64,000 nt of DNA from Oscheius tipulae (lineage: Eukaryota; Nematoda; Chromadorea; Rhabditida; Rhabditidae): NCBI GenBank assembly GCA_037178975.1, contig JASJZH010000003.1:248001-312000 (forward strand). Reading direction: 5' to 3'. Below are positions 1-15,000 of this stretch, piece after piece. Numbering within the stretch: position 1 is the stretch's first letter; every line of letters starts with the position of its first letter. The translations under genes were made by a program, and so were the position numbers. The notes under the pieces were generated by a model that saw nothing but the letters and a program-made list of their open reading frames with translations, searched no databases and was not told the origin of the DNA.

Positions 1-6
1 ACTCAC

Positions 7-3000
7 CCTCGTATTGCTTGGCGTACTGCGGGAATCCGGCCTTCCTCAACCACTGGCAGCACTCTTTGGCTTCTTCTTCTGTAAATTGTCTAATTTTGTG
101 TCAGGGCAGAAAATAGGGGTATGCTCAAGAATTTAAACCCCATTATTTCCCGCCTCTCTCCCCAAGAATAGAACCCAGGTGCGAGGCCAGATGGTTAGTT
201 TCTTTAAACCGTCTCGAAATTAGATTCTAACGAAAAATGACAGCTGTCAGAGTGACAATTTGGATAGTGACTGTTACCGAGACATTTGCCTACCTTTTTG
301 ATGCCATTGAGCTAGGGAATAAGTAAGAATTGTCATGCTGTTGGCGCGAACCTAACTCTGACAGACACAGTCAGTATTTTCTATTTGTTCACTGTCAAGT
401 ACCATTGGGCAAAATACCATCACTTTTTCTACTAAGAATATGCTGCAAGAAAACAGGGCTCAAAGCTCGCCGCAGCAAACATAGCACTTGAGAAAAGTGA
501 CAGTTCAGTACCAGAGGAATTGCCAAGAGGACTGGTCAGCAGATACGAAATTGGAGACCAATAAGGAATGGATATCGCTCAGAAAGAGACAAGAAGTGGA
601 AGCAAACGGGATAAAGAAGTAATCGCCGCGCAGCAGTTGGTTTGTGGTTGGAGAGGGTGGATGGCGCGACACAAAAGTGGGACTCCGACTGCTGACAGTG
701 ATGATTTATGGGCTCGGCCTGTCTATCCGGAGGCAGTTGGTTTATAGTAGTAGGATGGGAACAGAGACATAACGATAAATGATCATTCTCTGTCTCTGTT
801 TCTCTGTCTATAGTTCGAAGCGGAAACGTATGAGTCAACTGCTATCTTTTTGGTCCAAAGGTAGAGTCAACAGAAGAAAAAAAATCTTGGATGGTTTACG
901 AGGTGCAAATGATGTCTGTTCTCTCATCACCGCCCTAAAAGAGATCTCGTTTTGTTGCGGCTTCCGTCTATTTACGCCAGTGGAGGACAAGTTGCGCGAG
1001 CGGTGATAGAAAAAAGGGTGGTAGATGTGCAGGAATTCCCGCCCGCTGAACGAATTGGAACAATTAACAGCTGGAATGTTTGGGAGCAGAGAGACAAAAT
1101 GATGCGTTAAAAAATGACAAAATAAAGTCGAGAAATCAAAAAAGTTTCGACCACGGCAGGATTCGAACCTACAATCTTCTGCTCCGTAGGCAGACGCGTT
1201 ATCCATTGCGCCACGCGGCCACTTGTCCTACTCCCAAGCCGAAATGCAGGCATGCCCTTCGACTTCAGCTGACCAATGACAGCTGTTAGTCTGCCCAAAA
1301 CGACTAGGAAAGAGAGTGAATTAGGTCATGAAATCAATTGCCGGCAGCTGGGTTCATCAAAATTTGAACTGAGGATCAGACCTTCGGCAAATAGCAACTG
1401 GAAATGAATTCAGAGGGTAGAGGGAAGGCGGAAATGCTCGAACTTTTTGCCAGTTCAGATACTCTCAAAGGGAAGCAGAAATTGAAAAAAGCGTAGGCGA
1501 GAAAAGCTAGCTGATAACTGCAGAGAAGCGCTTAACGCCTGATGCCGTTGATTCAGACGCTCAGGGTCTCTCGAGAGCAAACAGTCTGCCCCGTTCTTGC
1601 CCTCTAGGCTTCAGAGAAAGCCTGTGTTTTTTTCGAATCAAGCAGTTGGCTAACTGAAAGTACACACATTCCATTCTGTCAAGGCTCTAGGTCTAGAAAA
1701 ATAACACGTGGACGTGTCAGAGTAGTAGCCGCCTTCAAAACACTGGCGCCACAGCCGGCGGCACAAGTAAAAAGGTGCCCCTTCAAAAATTTAGTGGGAC
1801 ACGTCTCGGGGCCGAGAAAAAGGTGCCGAAGATAAATTGAGGGCATGGAAAGACAGGGCAAGAGTATTGTGAGAGAGAAAGAGAGGCAGAGAGGCAGAGA
1901 AACAGAGAGACAAAGAGACAGAAATACGGAGAGACGGAGACACGAAGAGACAAGGGACAGATATACAGTGAGGCAGGAGACACATGGACAGATAGACAGA
2001 GAGATAGAGAGATAGATAGATAGATAGACAGTGAAAAAGAGAGACAAAGGGACAGAAAGACAGAGAGACATGTAGACATAGAGACAGGGAGACAGAGGTA
2101 GAGAGATCGACTCATACTCATATAAGGATTTCACAAACACGAAATGCTCTCTTTCTCCCAGTAAAGAACATAATTTCTTGACCCTGTCTTCCGCACAAAG
2201 GGCACCCACAGTCAGGGAGAAAGAAGTCGCCCTAAGGGTGTGAAACTGACAAAACGAGCAGGTTCCCATTGCTGAGAGATGAAGAAGACGAAGAAGAGCG
2301 CCGGTGGCAGCAAAAACGTGTTGGGGACCTAGGCGAAGGACACAGCAGTTAACGAGGTGGCAGCTAATAGGTGGTGAAAACGCCCCATTTTTTCGAATCA
2401 GACCAAAATCTTAAAGGGGAGACTGTTCATTTAGGAAGACACTCCCACCTCAAACCGTTCCTCTAATTCAATTATCGAGAAGTTGTGGTTGAAAAAGTGG
2501 TTTTCAGCAAATTGAGCAACAAAAACAAAGACTGCCGTTGCCAGAACATACGTTCTCCGGTCGCCAAAGAGAGTGCGGGGGCGAGATTAGCAAACAGATA
2601 AAATTGGAGGAGATACAGGTAACGAGAGAGGCGGAAAGAACATGACAGGCTCAAGGTCATTATAATTAGAGTTCTCGTGTCCTCAGTCTCAGATCAAAGC
2701 GGACCCGGTGGCCGTAAACCCATGTCACAGGGTTTCGGGTCATTAGGAGGAGGTGCTCCGGAGTGGGGGAGGCGATAATCAGATGAATATTAGGAGCAGG
2801 AGAGAGCTTAATTGCAGAGGGTGTTGACAGTGAAAATCTCTTCTGCGGTTGTAATGAGTTCGGAAGAGATTGGGCTGAGATGTTTGGGTGAGAAGGAGGG
2901 GTGAAGGTAAGGGATTGACTCATCAAGGAACTTGGAAACTATCTCAATTGACTCTTAGCGCCCACTGAGTACTGGTGGGAAAACCTAAGGAGACAGAGAG

Positions 3001-6000
3001 ACGGGGTGACAAGCAGACAGAAATACAGAGAGGCAGACAAACAGAGAGACGAAGAGGCAGAGAGAAGGAGAGAAAGAAACATAGAGACAGAGGGACACTA
3101 GCTGAGAACAGTACCTTGACCATTAACACCCCTTAAACTCCCTGTCTCTCTCTCCCTAAAACGTGACCGCCGGCGAAAGTCGGCTAATCCCATCTCCCGC
3201 GCTCATTATCCTATCCAGCCATTAGCATATGGAAGAAAGATATAGATAGAGAAAGGAAATCTCGATGACAGGATTTGATGTTTTATTGCCGTCGCCACAA
3301 TACGACCTTCATTTCGAGTCTCCTCTCTCACTCCCATTCTAATCCCGAGATGTCCTTAAGAATACAGGATGTCCAGCGGATACACACACAAATACAGCGA
3401 ACCGGTAGTCTTTGAGGGAGAGATTGTCTATGCAAATTGACGGGAGGCCCCCCTAATCGGTGGTTAGTTGGACAAGATGGGCAAAGTGGCTCCGCAAAGG
3501 AAAGACCATAAATTGGTGGGTTGTCCGCTGCCCTGAAATCAGTCAAAGGGTCATGCCGTAACATCACTCACAGTCGAGGTTGGGAGCCTCGTTATCGGGT
3601 CTGGCAATGACAGAGACAGAGACAGGGAAACTGTATAGTCACAAAAGAACTAGCTGATAGCTGGGGAGATCGAGATCAAGATGTCCCGGCCTCCGAATTT
3701 CCGTCTCTCCGTGTGTGCCAATGTGTTCAAAGTGTTTGACTTCGAGAGAGATGTGTACCAACAGGTGGAAGAGAACAGCGGTCGGCTATCGTTTTTATCA
3801 ACCTCTGGTATCTATCTCTAGGTTTGTAGAGGCGGGAGATGAGTGGATTTTGGGGTAAAAATGGAACTGGACTACAGTCTGTCTTGATCATCTCTCTCTA
3901 TGACTTTCTGGTTTACTGTCCCCCCGTCTTCGTTTCTGTCTCTCTGCCTCACTATCTTACTGTCTTTTTATCTCTCTGTCTACCTTTCTAACAGTCTCTC
4001 TGTTTCTCAAAGTACAACGGTCGTCTAATAAAAATTCCTCCTCTCAAATTGGGTACTTGGGATAACCAACGACGCGTCAATGTTTACGTCTGTACCTAGC
4101 CCTAAAAGTGTCCTCTAACAAAAACTACAGTCACAGTGAAAAATTACCGCTTTGAAGGGAAGAAGGAAGCGCGACCACAGGCCCCCTCTGCCAAAGCAAG
4201 ACAAAGAGATCGCTGACAATTATCCCCGCCCGGTGCAACAGAAAACAAGATTGATAATCGGAGCGCTCGATTTCTTAGGCTGTGTTCTGGAAGATAGAAA
4301 AAAAGGCCTACTACTATAGGAAGACGGAAGACGCCGATCTTTCTCTCTGTGAAACGATGAGTCAGACAACGACGCCTGAGACCACTACGACGGAGAGAAT
4401 GATGTTATCAAATAGAGGACAGAATGATGTTTTTGAAACGAGACCATTTTAGGGATTGACAGGTCGGGAGAGGAGAAGATGGAGTAAACAGGAGACAGAA
4501 AACGGGCAGAGATTCGGGGTAGGAAGAGTCAGAGGACAGAATTAGAGACCCGAAGAGAGAGGGACAGTCTGCAAGAGTCAGTCATTGGGAAGGAAGCACA
4601 GTCTGGTCAAAGAATGAAACCTGCAGAAAGAATCAGAATCAGTCTCTCTCTGTTTCTCTCACATCAAATAAAGGGCGGACAGAATCTCTTAATAATTCAG
4701 GAAAAGTGTGGGCTGCACAGTGTAAACTGTCAAAGAAAATTTCTGGAAAAGGATGACCCATTTCCTGGAAATCACACCTTTTTCAAAGATAAGGTTCGAA
4801 CCCCAAATGATGTCACAATTCTTCCTCCTGTTTCAAGAGACACAACACTAGGCTAATCCACACCGCTGTGGCGGCCTCCAGTCGAAAACAAGGCCAAGAA
4901 AAAACATGATTTCTTGAAAGGACCAAAGATGAGAATCTTGTAGCTCAATGTTCAAAAGCGTTCTGATTCTTCGCAGGTTTTGCAACATGAGTGTCTGTCT
5001 CTGTCTCACTGTCTCTCTATGGCCAAAAGCGTGAAATTCTTTTTTTTCAACGATAATAGGTAGTCGTTTAGCGAGAGGAGGGGTAAAGGAGGTGAGCTGT
5101 TCGCAAGATTTTCCTCCGTCCCGAAGAAAACATACACAGAATTACCCTTCGACCCGAATGAGCCTGAATTCAAACAGATTTTGAGGCAGAGAGAGAGGGA
5201 GATGCGCGCAGTGGACTCTGTCCGTAAAATCGCACCGGGCTGGCTTACAGGACCCATTACAGAGACTTTGCTGGATCCGGGGGGTTAAAAACAGCTCTTA
5301 AATCTGTCCGCAAAACTTACCGGCTTCCTTCAGTGTGGTGACAGACGCTCCATTCTTTGACTTCAGTCCCTCATTGAGGATCTCGCACGAGCCTGAACGT
5401 TGTCCCATACCGTTCCGGAAACTATTTGACAGGTTCGCTAGCGGGACTTTTTTTCCTTCCAAAAGTTCCTCGATGATGATCTGACTCTTGGGCTTCGGTG
5501 ATTCGTTCCTCTTCTTCTGAGCTCCAGCCATATTGTCGTAGATGCTGTCGGACATGGACATGGTGACAGGGTAATGGGCAACAGGACGACGAATTTCTGT
5601 AAAGAGAGGAGATGAAAATAGTTAGTAGAAGAAAATATTTGGAGAGAGGAAGACAGATAGTCATAGCTTACTCTGATCTCATCGTTTTCAATGACCAACT
5701 GACTCAGAAAACCAATCTTTCTAATCTTTTTTTGGCAGAACCATGTGGTAGTCAAGTATAATCAAATGATTACCAATTATTCTGAATCCCAACGAACTCT
5801 ATAAGAAAGAAAATGGGACCCAAATCGAATCAGGTACGGCTATTTATAGGCCAGTTTTGTTCCCCTTCTGATTTCTTTCAGAGTTTAAAACAAAAGAAGC
5901 GCCCGAAGCAATTTGTTACCAATTTCAGGGCGATGACAAAAAACCCACCTGGAGGAGTATCGGACACTTTCAAGGGCACCGTTCTTAATTTAGCTTTCGG

Positions 6001-9000
6001 TGCGATGGCTCTCGGAGGGGCCATAGGCTTCTTGACCAGCTCCTCCTGCTGCTGCTGGGCCTCTTTGCCGTACTGGAGCAGCATGGCGATCGATTCTTCC
6101 AGGTCAGGAAACATCCTGAAACAGAGAATTGGCTTCAATCTTTGCCGCCAATTTGACCCACTTTTGTTGGGGCTGTCCTCTTCTTGCCGGCTCCTCGGAT
6201 CGTCTCGTCATCTCAGCCACCTCACGGTCAGCGTCGTCAGTTTCAGAGGAGGATTCGATGCGGGAGAGAGGCACAGCGAGTTCGGATCTGAAAATAATGC
6301 TTGAACATGAGACGGGAGGAAGCTCGATGCTAACATGATAAGCTCAAGAGTAAACGGATTTTTTGACATGAGACATTGGGTGTGGGGAGAACGCATGTTT
6401 TCGAACTATTTTTATTTCTGTCTCTTTGTCTTTCTGTCTCTTTATCTCTGAACCAACCTCGGTGTACTCGTCGGAGTCTTCAAATCCCTCAGAGCCCCCT
6501 CAGTCGCGTCATGAACCCAATCAAAACTTGATGACCTGGATAAAGCAAAAGGAGATGTCTGGGTACCAGCATCCTAAAACTATTTGTCAAAACAGTAAGA
6601 AATTTAGGATTACGGTAGGTTTCGGCTCCAACATCAGATTTGTGGGTCTGTCCAGAGCGGTCAGCCGACTGTCTTCAATGCTTTTGATCATCGAAGCCAC
6701 CACACGGTCCACTGATTTAGGATCTGTCGAGGCTGTGCTTCTGGCACGACATTCCACCTGAAAATCAGCATGAGTTCGATTAAAAAAAAATCATAATTTC
6801 CCGCCCAGTCTACACAACGTACACAAGGAAATTTGGGTATTAGGCTTGTCATGGCAAGCTGGCCACGTTTTCCGTCGTCTTGTCGCTAATTATAGTAGTA
6901 GTTGGGCCTTCCTGTAAAATCCGGAAAGAGTTCAGAAAATCGCGAGATTTTTGAGACGGGGAAGAGGAGAGGGCGAGGTTGTAAGAGACTGGGTAGCATT
7001 GAATTTCAGGTCAGGTCAGTAGGAAAAGAGACCTTGGTGAATGACCAGAAATTATGGAACGGATTCAGTGCTTGTAGACAAAACTTTCATGTTGAATTGC
7101 CTGTCTCTCTATCTCTTAGAGCATGTGGACAAAAGTTCAGGTTTAACACCACGACAAAATAGAAGGCTTAGGAAGCAACTAATTGGAAAATGTTATGGAT
7201 GATTGAATTGGAAGCGACAGCATGGAACCAAAACAAGTAAAAGGGTTCAAGAAATCCTTATGGTGAAAGTGAGAAGACCCCAACACCTTCCACAAAATGT
7301 CAATATTTGGTCTTGTTTGGGAGGAGATGGAACCTTGTGCGTTTTCTGAAGAAAACGGCTGTTCTGTGTGTTCAAGCTTAGACGCGAGATCATGTCAGGG
7401 TTGCAGACAAGCCCTGAGAGGAACACCAGACTAACTCTAGGTTGTAGGCTGGAAGAGAAACCTCGTAAAATGTGTCTCTTTGACAAGAAAACTGGAGGGG
7501 GTGGATGGTCAGAGAGCAGAGGAGAGAGGGACACACCTGTCGCGTGGTCAAGTTGACAAAATTTTGGAAGTTTGAAAATGGTCTCTGTCTCTGTTTGTGT
7601 TTCATATTTGTGCTTTGTGCGTTATTTGTTTCTGCCCTCTGTCCTCACACCCTCGCAGCAGAGTTTGATTGATAGGTTCCAGATGTCTAAGAGCCAACTC
7701 AACACACCCAAACTTCGAAAGGGAATCAATTCTCAACAGTACCACCACAAGGTCGTAGTCGTAAAATGTGCGTGAAACTCCGATTTTAACCTCGCAGTCA
7801 TGGACGAGAGGTTATGGGGACAGTTTTCTCGGATTTTCGAGGTATTAGTCACTGTTCAGGAGGAACATCTAATGGCGCTTTTATTGTCCCCGTGTCCCCT
7901 TGGACGAGCAGTTATTTTCCAATCAAAAAAGGTCAAAGGTCGGAGGAGCTATTTCTTATGCATAGTTCTGGGGACTACACGAGTTTTGGGAAAGTGAACG
8001 GCTATGCATAAATAGTGTACCAGTAGTTCTCATAAAGTCCTACAGATTCAGAGAAAGGTACCGAGTGACAGTGGGACGGTGAGACAGAGAGACAGTGAGA
8101 CAGAGTGATAGAGTGACAGGGAGACAGAGAGGCAGAAAGGAGACAGAGAGACAGAGTCAAAAGGAACAAAAAGCAGTCTCACTTATGTTTTCCTAGCAAC
8201 TGTCTTCATGGATTCCGAGACAGGAAGGCAATTAATTTACCTGGGACAAAGTGGTTCTTACACCTGGAGCACGTGGCTGTTCGAAAATGTTTAGGGGCAA
8301 ACGATAACAAAAAAGACGGCTATGGCTATCAAGCGGTCATTCGGGGGAGGGATGGATTGCGGTGTCAGATTCGGGTCGACGGGGATTTTATCAAAGGCTG
8401 AGGCGGGTCAAATGCCGTGACCAAGGATAGTCTTGGGCATAAATAAACAATGGAAACGAAAAAAAAAGTCGCAGAAGACAAGAGAATCGAAGACCCGTTT
8501 TTGGTACCATTATTCGAACGGCGCTCCTATTACAATCTCTGTGGTGGGAGTGTCTCTGCCACGACTTTTTCTCATGGTTTTGGACACGACAAAAGTTGGA
8601 GAAGAAGCATATAGTTTGGGGAAGCCAGGAAAGGACTGGCAGCCTCAACTGTGACCGACGCGCCCCCACAGAAATGCGTCATAAAAGGGCACAGGAGGCC
8701 GCGGTTATTCTCAGTCAGCGCACGCGGAAAATCTTTTGGAACCGACAAAGGGAGGTCAACTGTTGAAGAGAGTAGGTTACGCTTTGAAAAAAGGAGACAG
8801 AGAATGAAGAGACAGAAAGACAGCGGCAGAATGAACAAAGCTCTGTTGTGATCAATGCCCGGAAGGGATGAAAGGAAATGAGTTCTGGTCATAATCCCAT
8901 CAAAATTCCAAAAGGCCCATGGTGTCTCTAATGTGTGTGAGCACTTTTCGCCCCGGGTGGTCATTCCGATATTTACCGTCTCATATAGAGAGTGGCGCCT

Positions 9001-12000
9001 GAAATGCTGGGTTCGCGCCCCGAGGCTGGACAATGCCATGTCATTGTGGGTAGCACTATTTGCCGTATGCTAATAATGTGAGTGAGAGAGAGAGAGAGAG
9101 ATGGAAAAAGCTGGGTCCTCTTGGTGCCTTATCGTCTGTTTACAGGCCCAGTTATTACCACCCAGATGGACGAGACGGCTTGTGCGGTCGCCTGCCATTA
9201 GTGGGCAAGAATATACAATTCTCAAACTCTTCTTCAGAGGCCAATCAAAAAGTAGCCATGTTCTCACAGCAATTTGTATCAGCAGTAGCCTGCTAGAGGA
9301 TGGAAGCGACCGGCTGGTGCCATATGTTTCACATGCACATTTCAAGAGACCCCTCTCGTCCCAAAACTATTAATAACAGGGAAAAAGTCGGAAGAGGACA
9401 AACATCTGAAGAAAAGCCAGCTAATAAGATTTCCGTTCTTCCGAAAAGGCACCCTGAAGAAGTGCCAAGTGGGGGTGGCTGCCGACGGACTAATGGATCG
9501 AGAGTGGCTCTCCCTCTCTCTACAGATTTTTGAACTAGCGAAAAATAATCAAGGATACGATAGGACTCAGACCATATATAGTCAAGAATGGTCTCACAGA
9601 CTGTTAATAGCTCGTTTTCGGGGGCTGTTTGAACTGTCTTCTGGCGCAGAGGCTGTAAATTTAATGACTCACAGTCGGGTAGTTAGGACAGTCAGTTCGA
9701 GAGTCCTGACACTCTGTTTCTGTGTCTCTCCGTCTCTGTCTCTATCTCTCTGTCTCCATGTCTCTTTACCATAAACAAAAGTATTGAAAATAAGGTAGCG
9801 GAAACCAGTCAGAGTGCAGCAGTGTTGTGAGTGGGAGATGCCTGTCGATAAGACACCCGACCGTCTCACATACACACAGAGATATTGATAAGCACGAACG
9901 GGCTGTGTGGGGGTCGGAATCAGGTGCGAAAACACTAGTCTCGCGCAGCAGTTATCGGTCGGGGGTCACTCCTTACACACTGCTGGCAGGAAAAGGTTGT
10001 GGACGAGTGCGAACAACAAGCCATTACAGGCTCTGAGACTGGCAGATGGCGGAGAGTAATGAAGTGCTGGAGCAATTGTTAAGGGATTATGAGAAGAGAA
10101 ACTATGTTTTGAAGGAACAGAAGTAGTCAGGTCAGATTTCGTTACGTTTCTTGAACCAAGAAATCTACTCAAAACAAGAACGCTATCGGATTTCTTCATC
10201 GAAACTCTGAATTGGATGAACCCTTTCAAAAAATACTTACTACACACCAATTTGGATCCACAAGCTGGGAGAGAGCCAAGAGGTCAAATTACCCAATAGT
10301 CTGTGGCTAGCACTAGATGTGGAATTGTCAAAAGGGTTTGGGTCCGACTTTCTGTCTGAGTCTCTTGACCGGAACTTGTACTAGAAAACTTCTGAGAGAG
10401 TATTCACGGATGAGCAGGATGTTACGCTGACCCCGTTTCTGTTATCCGATACCTTCCTGACGCTCGTTTTTCAAGAAAACACGAGGTTTTCGAATGGGTT
10501 CTGGGTATTCCCATCAGGAAGAAGTGGCCCTACCCGTCGTTTCCATTCGGTTAGTTGATCGTCATGAAGACTGGTCTCATCAGCACAGCTCCATAGAGAT
10601 GTTCGTATAGAAGGGATCGAGGCTTGACTACTTCTGTCAGCTGGTTTTTCGCTCTGGGGAAGATGGGCTGTTGATTTGGAGAGTCGAGAAATGTTGGCCA
10701 AGAGTTTTTGGCTGGAGACGTCCATGTAGTCGTTCCGGAGCTTGATCTGGAGAAGAGGGTATGAGTAACTGTCTCTGTCTCTCCCGACTCACCTGATCTC
10801 TATTCTCCACCTTCCGAACAATTGTCCTTCTGGCAGGTGTCGGTGGATGAATGACGTCAATTTTGTCGTCATCTTTGAAGACCAATTGAAGAGACGATCT
10901 TTCCGGTGATATTCCTCTTGCCGAGTCGAGTCTTGGCGCGAACAGCGGCGTCTCTAGACCCTGACTTCCAACGGATATGTTTATTTTCGTCGTCGGCGTG
11001 ATGGGCACCTCATCCAAGGGGACGGGAGAGGCTATGGGTGTACCAGCGTCGGAGTCAGTAGGAGAACCAACCAGGGTAGAAGCCACAAGAGAGTCCTGAA
11101 AGTGAGAGTGACTTTGATAGTCAAGAAGTTACCTCTCTTTCCCTCGACTGTATACTACTGAGCGAGTGACTCATAGCATCCTGGACATGGTTCTCTTCCG
11201 GCGTCATCCACGTACTCTGTCCACCCCAGTTGACCGAAGCTGTCATCCTCCACTCCTCCGGCTTCTCTCGCCAGCTTGAAGAAGGAAAGTAGGTCGACTG
11301 AGTCATTCGGCATGGAGCTGCAATGACTGGCCCCGTCTGAAAGTTTACGACGTTCTCAGACGAATTCTCACGGCCTCGTACCTTCTCCTGTTTCGTTAGA
11401 TCGACACAGCTCGATGGTAAAGAGTCGAGTTCGGCCAGGATTTGGGACGTCCATTTAGTGACAGAGTCTTGATTTGTGAAGTCGCATTCTTCGCCTTGGA
11501 GATCTCGGACGCTCAATGAACGTTTGTCCGCTCTGGAACCATGTATCTGTCTCTCTGTGTCTCTGTCTCTCTCTATCTATCTATTTCTCTGTTTCTCCAT
11601 CCATTTCTCTCTACCTCTCTGTTTCTCTATCTCTCTGTTCTCGAACTCTCTGTCTATCTATCTCTGTCCTCCTATTGAGAGTACTCACTTCAGCGGAACT
11701 TCTTCAATCCTATCCAGATTGTGAGCTGAGGCGTGTATCTGTTGCTGTTGCAATTTAGCGTACCTCCTACCAGCCCTTCGAGCCGCCGGCCCTACAAAAA
11801 GACGAATAGCAAGTATGGAAAAGTGGCTATAAAATGCGAATGAGAAGGCCTCAACAGCTCCAACAGCTCTTATCTTCAAACTAAAAATCGATAAGGCTCA
11901 AAAGATGTGCCTAGAAAGACCACTGCTTGCCCACTTTTTACGGTTTCTACTGTGAAAACATTCCAAAAACCAACCTCGAGGCTGTCTCTTGATACTATCT

Positions 12001-15000
12001 TCCCGCTGTTCAGGAAGGCTCAGCTCAAAAGTAGAGGCAGAAAGTCCACGAGAAGTCGCGGTAGGCTTGGAGGGGTTTGCAGTGACCTGAAAATGAGGAA
12101 AAGTGAGGACAGTTGGCTAGGTTCGATACGGTTTAGGTCGGATAGGTGTCTATCAATAGTCGGCATCTCTTTCTGTATACAAATGGGACCAAGGGTTATG
12201 CGTCAATTACATAAATACTGTCATGTAGAGTGACTGATATGAGATCGATGTGATATAGGAAAACGACAGTAGATTTTTGGATGCTAAAAACAATTGGGGA
12301 AGTTGACCGCATCAAGGTCGCCCCGTGAAGCTATAACACGATTAATTGCCAATCATAAGCCAATTGTTAACTTCCCAGAGCGTTATTCTGGTCTTATTGC
12401 TAAGAATGGGAGACTGGAAAAGAAGGTGAGAGAGAGACAGAGAGACAGAATGACAGAGGGACAGAGAGATAGAGAGCGACTGACTCACAATCAAAGTCTC
12501 AGCATTTAACGATACTGTTCCTCACTATGTATGCTAGAAATGATCGCGTGATGAGGAACCCAGCCCAGATGTCCCCTATCTCTTTTTCTCTCGGATTCAA
12601 AACAAAAACTGAAGACGGAGGGCCACAGCTGGGCAGTTCCCATTGATACAGGAGATTGCGTGACACCTCGTTTTTCACATCTACATCCTGTGCCACGAGA
12701 TCCTCTCCCTCGCAGCTCGGCAAATATGGTGGCACTGTGCACCGGGAGCGAAAATTAGAGAATGAGAGTCAAGGCATGTACAGCCAAAAAAAAAACGAGA
12801 ACTAACCGTGTCTTCAGACCAAATTGATAGTCTTAAGCCGTTCCAAAACCTACTAGAACGTTCCATTAGATAACAGACTATGGAAGGGTCTACCTCGAGA
12901 GGTCACAGGTAATTGGCACAATTTCAAAACGGAGTCAAAATGAGAGAGTACAGGCGCGAAATGGGAACGGATGCGGGTGGTGGCAGCTGTTTACAAGAGA
13001 TAGAGAGAGCTCATATTTGGGCGGGGATTGATTGACTGGAAGCGGATGTCATTGTGATCTTCCTCCAAATTTTTTGGAAAGGAGAGACGGGAAAGAGTAT
13101 ACTGACTTGTTTGCTTGGATTCTTGTCAGATGGGGGCGAGATATAATGACACCTAATCAAGGTTTTACGATTTGGATTCTGTGCAAGGGGACGGAGATAT
13201 TTTCGCAACGAATTCGGGAACCTGGCAGTCCCGGAGAATGAGTCAGCTCGGGGGTTTTGTGAATGGGGAGTCTACGACGGGCCAAGGGGCTACACGAACA
13301 CACACGCAATGAGTGTACTACTTCTTCCGCAAAGACGAACCTTCCAGGCGGGTTCCTCCTCGTCGCTAGAGGATGTTTGAACACCACCGGCCAGAATCAG
13401 TCCGGTGTCGGGACAGATGCTCGCGGACTTTCGTTGTTTTCTGGTGAAACGTTTTCGTCTCAGTACTGGACGGTCATCTGGAAGGTTGCGGATCTATGCT
13501 GTCTCTCCGTTTATCTGTCTCGGTGTCTCACTGTCTCTTTGTCTCTCTATCTCTCACCTTCAACTTTCACCGGCCTCAGACAACTGATTTCCACAGCTGA
13601 GGTCTGTCTCCTGTTCGAACCTCTCGGCACAAAATTTGGTGTTTTTGCCTGGACCGGAGTGTCCGCAAGTTCGTGAAGACTTCGAGAGATGTCGTTCTGA
13701 AAAATCTAACTATCAAACCACATCAATCTTTTTCCGAGCTGCTCATTTACACGTCCTCTCCCCGTTAAGAGCCGTGGGACAATGGGGACGATTTTTTTAA
13801 AGAAAAGTCAGAGCTTCAATTGTAATGATGCAATAGAAATTTTATGCAGTAATTACAGCCATAGGACGGAACCTTTGGAAGGAGATGCCTAAAAGGATGG
13901 CAGGGAACAGGTTCGTATACCTCAACAGGAGAACAGAGAGGATGAAGACAAGCGCGGACGGCTGAAGGTGAAGAAAGAGAGCAAAAAGGAAGAGATCCTA
14001 ACGATTGCTGGCTCTTTTTGAACATACCGTCTCTATCTTTCTGTCACTCTGTCAAACCCTAAAAAAAAACAGGATAGAGGATCACGCTCGTTGTTGTTCT
14101 AGTGACAACCTGGCCACATCTGGAAGACATTCACCCCCACACTGAGCGAAAGAAACAGAACATGGGAGCCTGACTTTGAGAGAAACTTTCAACTTTTGAT
14201 ATGGTACGGATGGGGACCTCTGGATGTTATCTTTATGCCTATATTGCAGGGGGATTGTTGATAAACAAAAAAGTGGAACGGGTGTCTAGTTACAAGAGAC
14301 AATATGCCTTTTTCAGGTCTAAAGGTCGAGAGAATACAGTTGTTCTCGGGCAAGAATGCCCTACCCATCTCGCCAAGAAAACAGTGCAGAGCAAAATCAT
14401 CAGATGTGGTCGCGCTTTCTCGTTTACAACGAGGGGAGGGCAGTCTCCAGAGAGAGTCAATTCCCGTATAGAAGCCATAAAACACATGGGAGCAGGTGTG
14501 TGTTGCGCATTATACCCCCGGAGAAAGTCAAGAAATAGACATCTATCCATCATCTTCGGGGGTGCGAGAAAACTATCTGCTAGTGTAAGGCGATACGAAG
14601 GGTAATCTACCGGAATGAGAGAAACTGTGAAGGTCGTGGGAAATAGAGAAAGTTTGTAAGAGAAAAGAGAAACAGAGAGATAGAGAGAAAGAGGCAGAGA
14701 GTCAGATAAACAGAGAGACAAAGGGATATAAAGACAGAGAGAAAACTGAGAAAGAAAGAGCCTAAGCTTGATAGATCGACCGCTTTTCAATCATCCACCT
14801 TCATTTTTGCAGATCTGAACTTGTCAACTGATAGGCTCAGAGAAATATCGGCAACTTCAAACATCAACCATACCCATTAATACTGATTAATCGGTCCTGA
14901 AAGAACCAAGAAAGCACTTTCCAGATTTCTCAGAGCGTTCCAACAGCGCTTGTATTTCATTCCTCACCTTTTTCTTTTCAAGATTTGGTCAAGAACACGT

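Larger units (their letters stand above)
79..5320 (-). other. 5.2 kb intron of the DLC-like gene
   Basis: Apart from the tRNA-Arg I see no coding exon here. The stretch holds several AGAGACAG/GTCTCT simple-sequence tracts (about 1,861-2,105, 2,990-3,085, 3,930-4,010, 4,985-5,015) and otherwise unremarkable sequence. The phase at 5,321 (one leftover base) matches the phase at 78, so no extra exon is required. Confidence 0.55.

Noticed and set aside
1679..2269. Long minus-strand open frames rich in SLSLCLSVSL
   Set aside because: They are translations of the AGAGACAG simple repeat. The same composition appears wherever GTCTCT tracts occur (9.7, 11.5, 13.5, 15.6, 16.8, 31.9, 34.4, 40.7, 44.6 and 48.0 kb), in any frame without stops. 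Not genes.
11133..11336. A second open frame of about 59 codons in one DLC exon
   Set aside because: An alternative frame reads protein-like sequence, but the phase of the flanking exons selects the other frame, which stays open to the donor.
12499..12735. Possible extra exon of the DLC-like gene (PSCEGEDLVAQDVDV)
   Set aside because: No acceptor gives the required phase 0, and the neighbouring exons join in frame without it.
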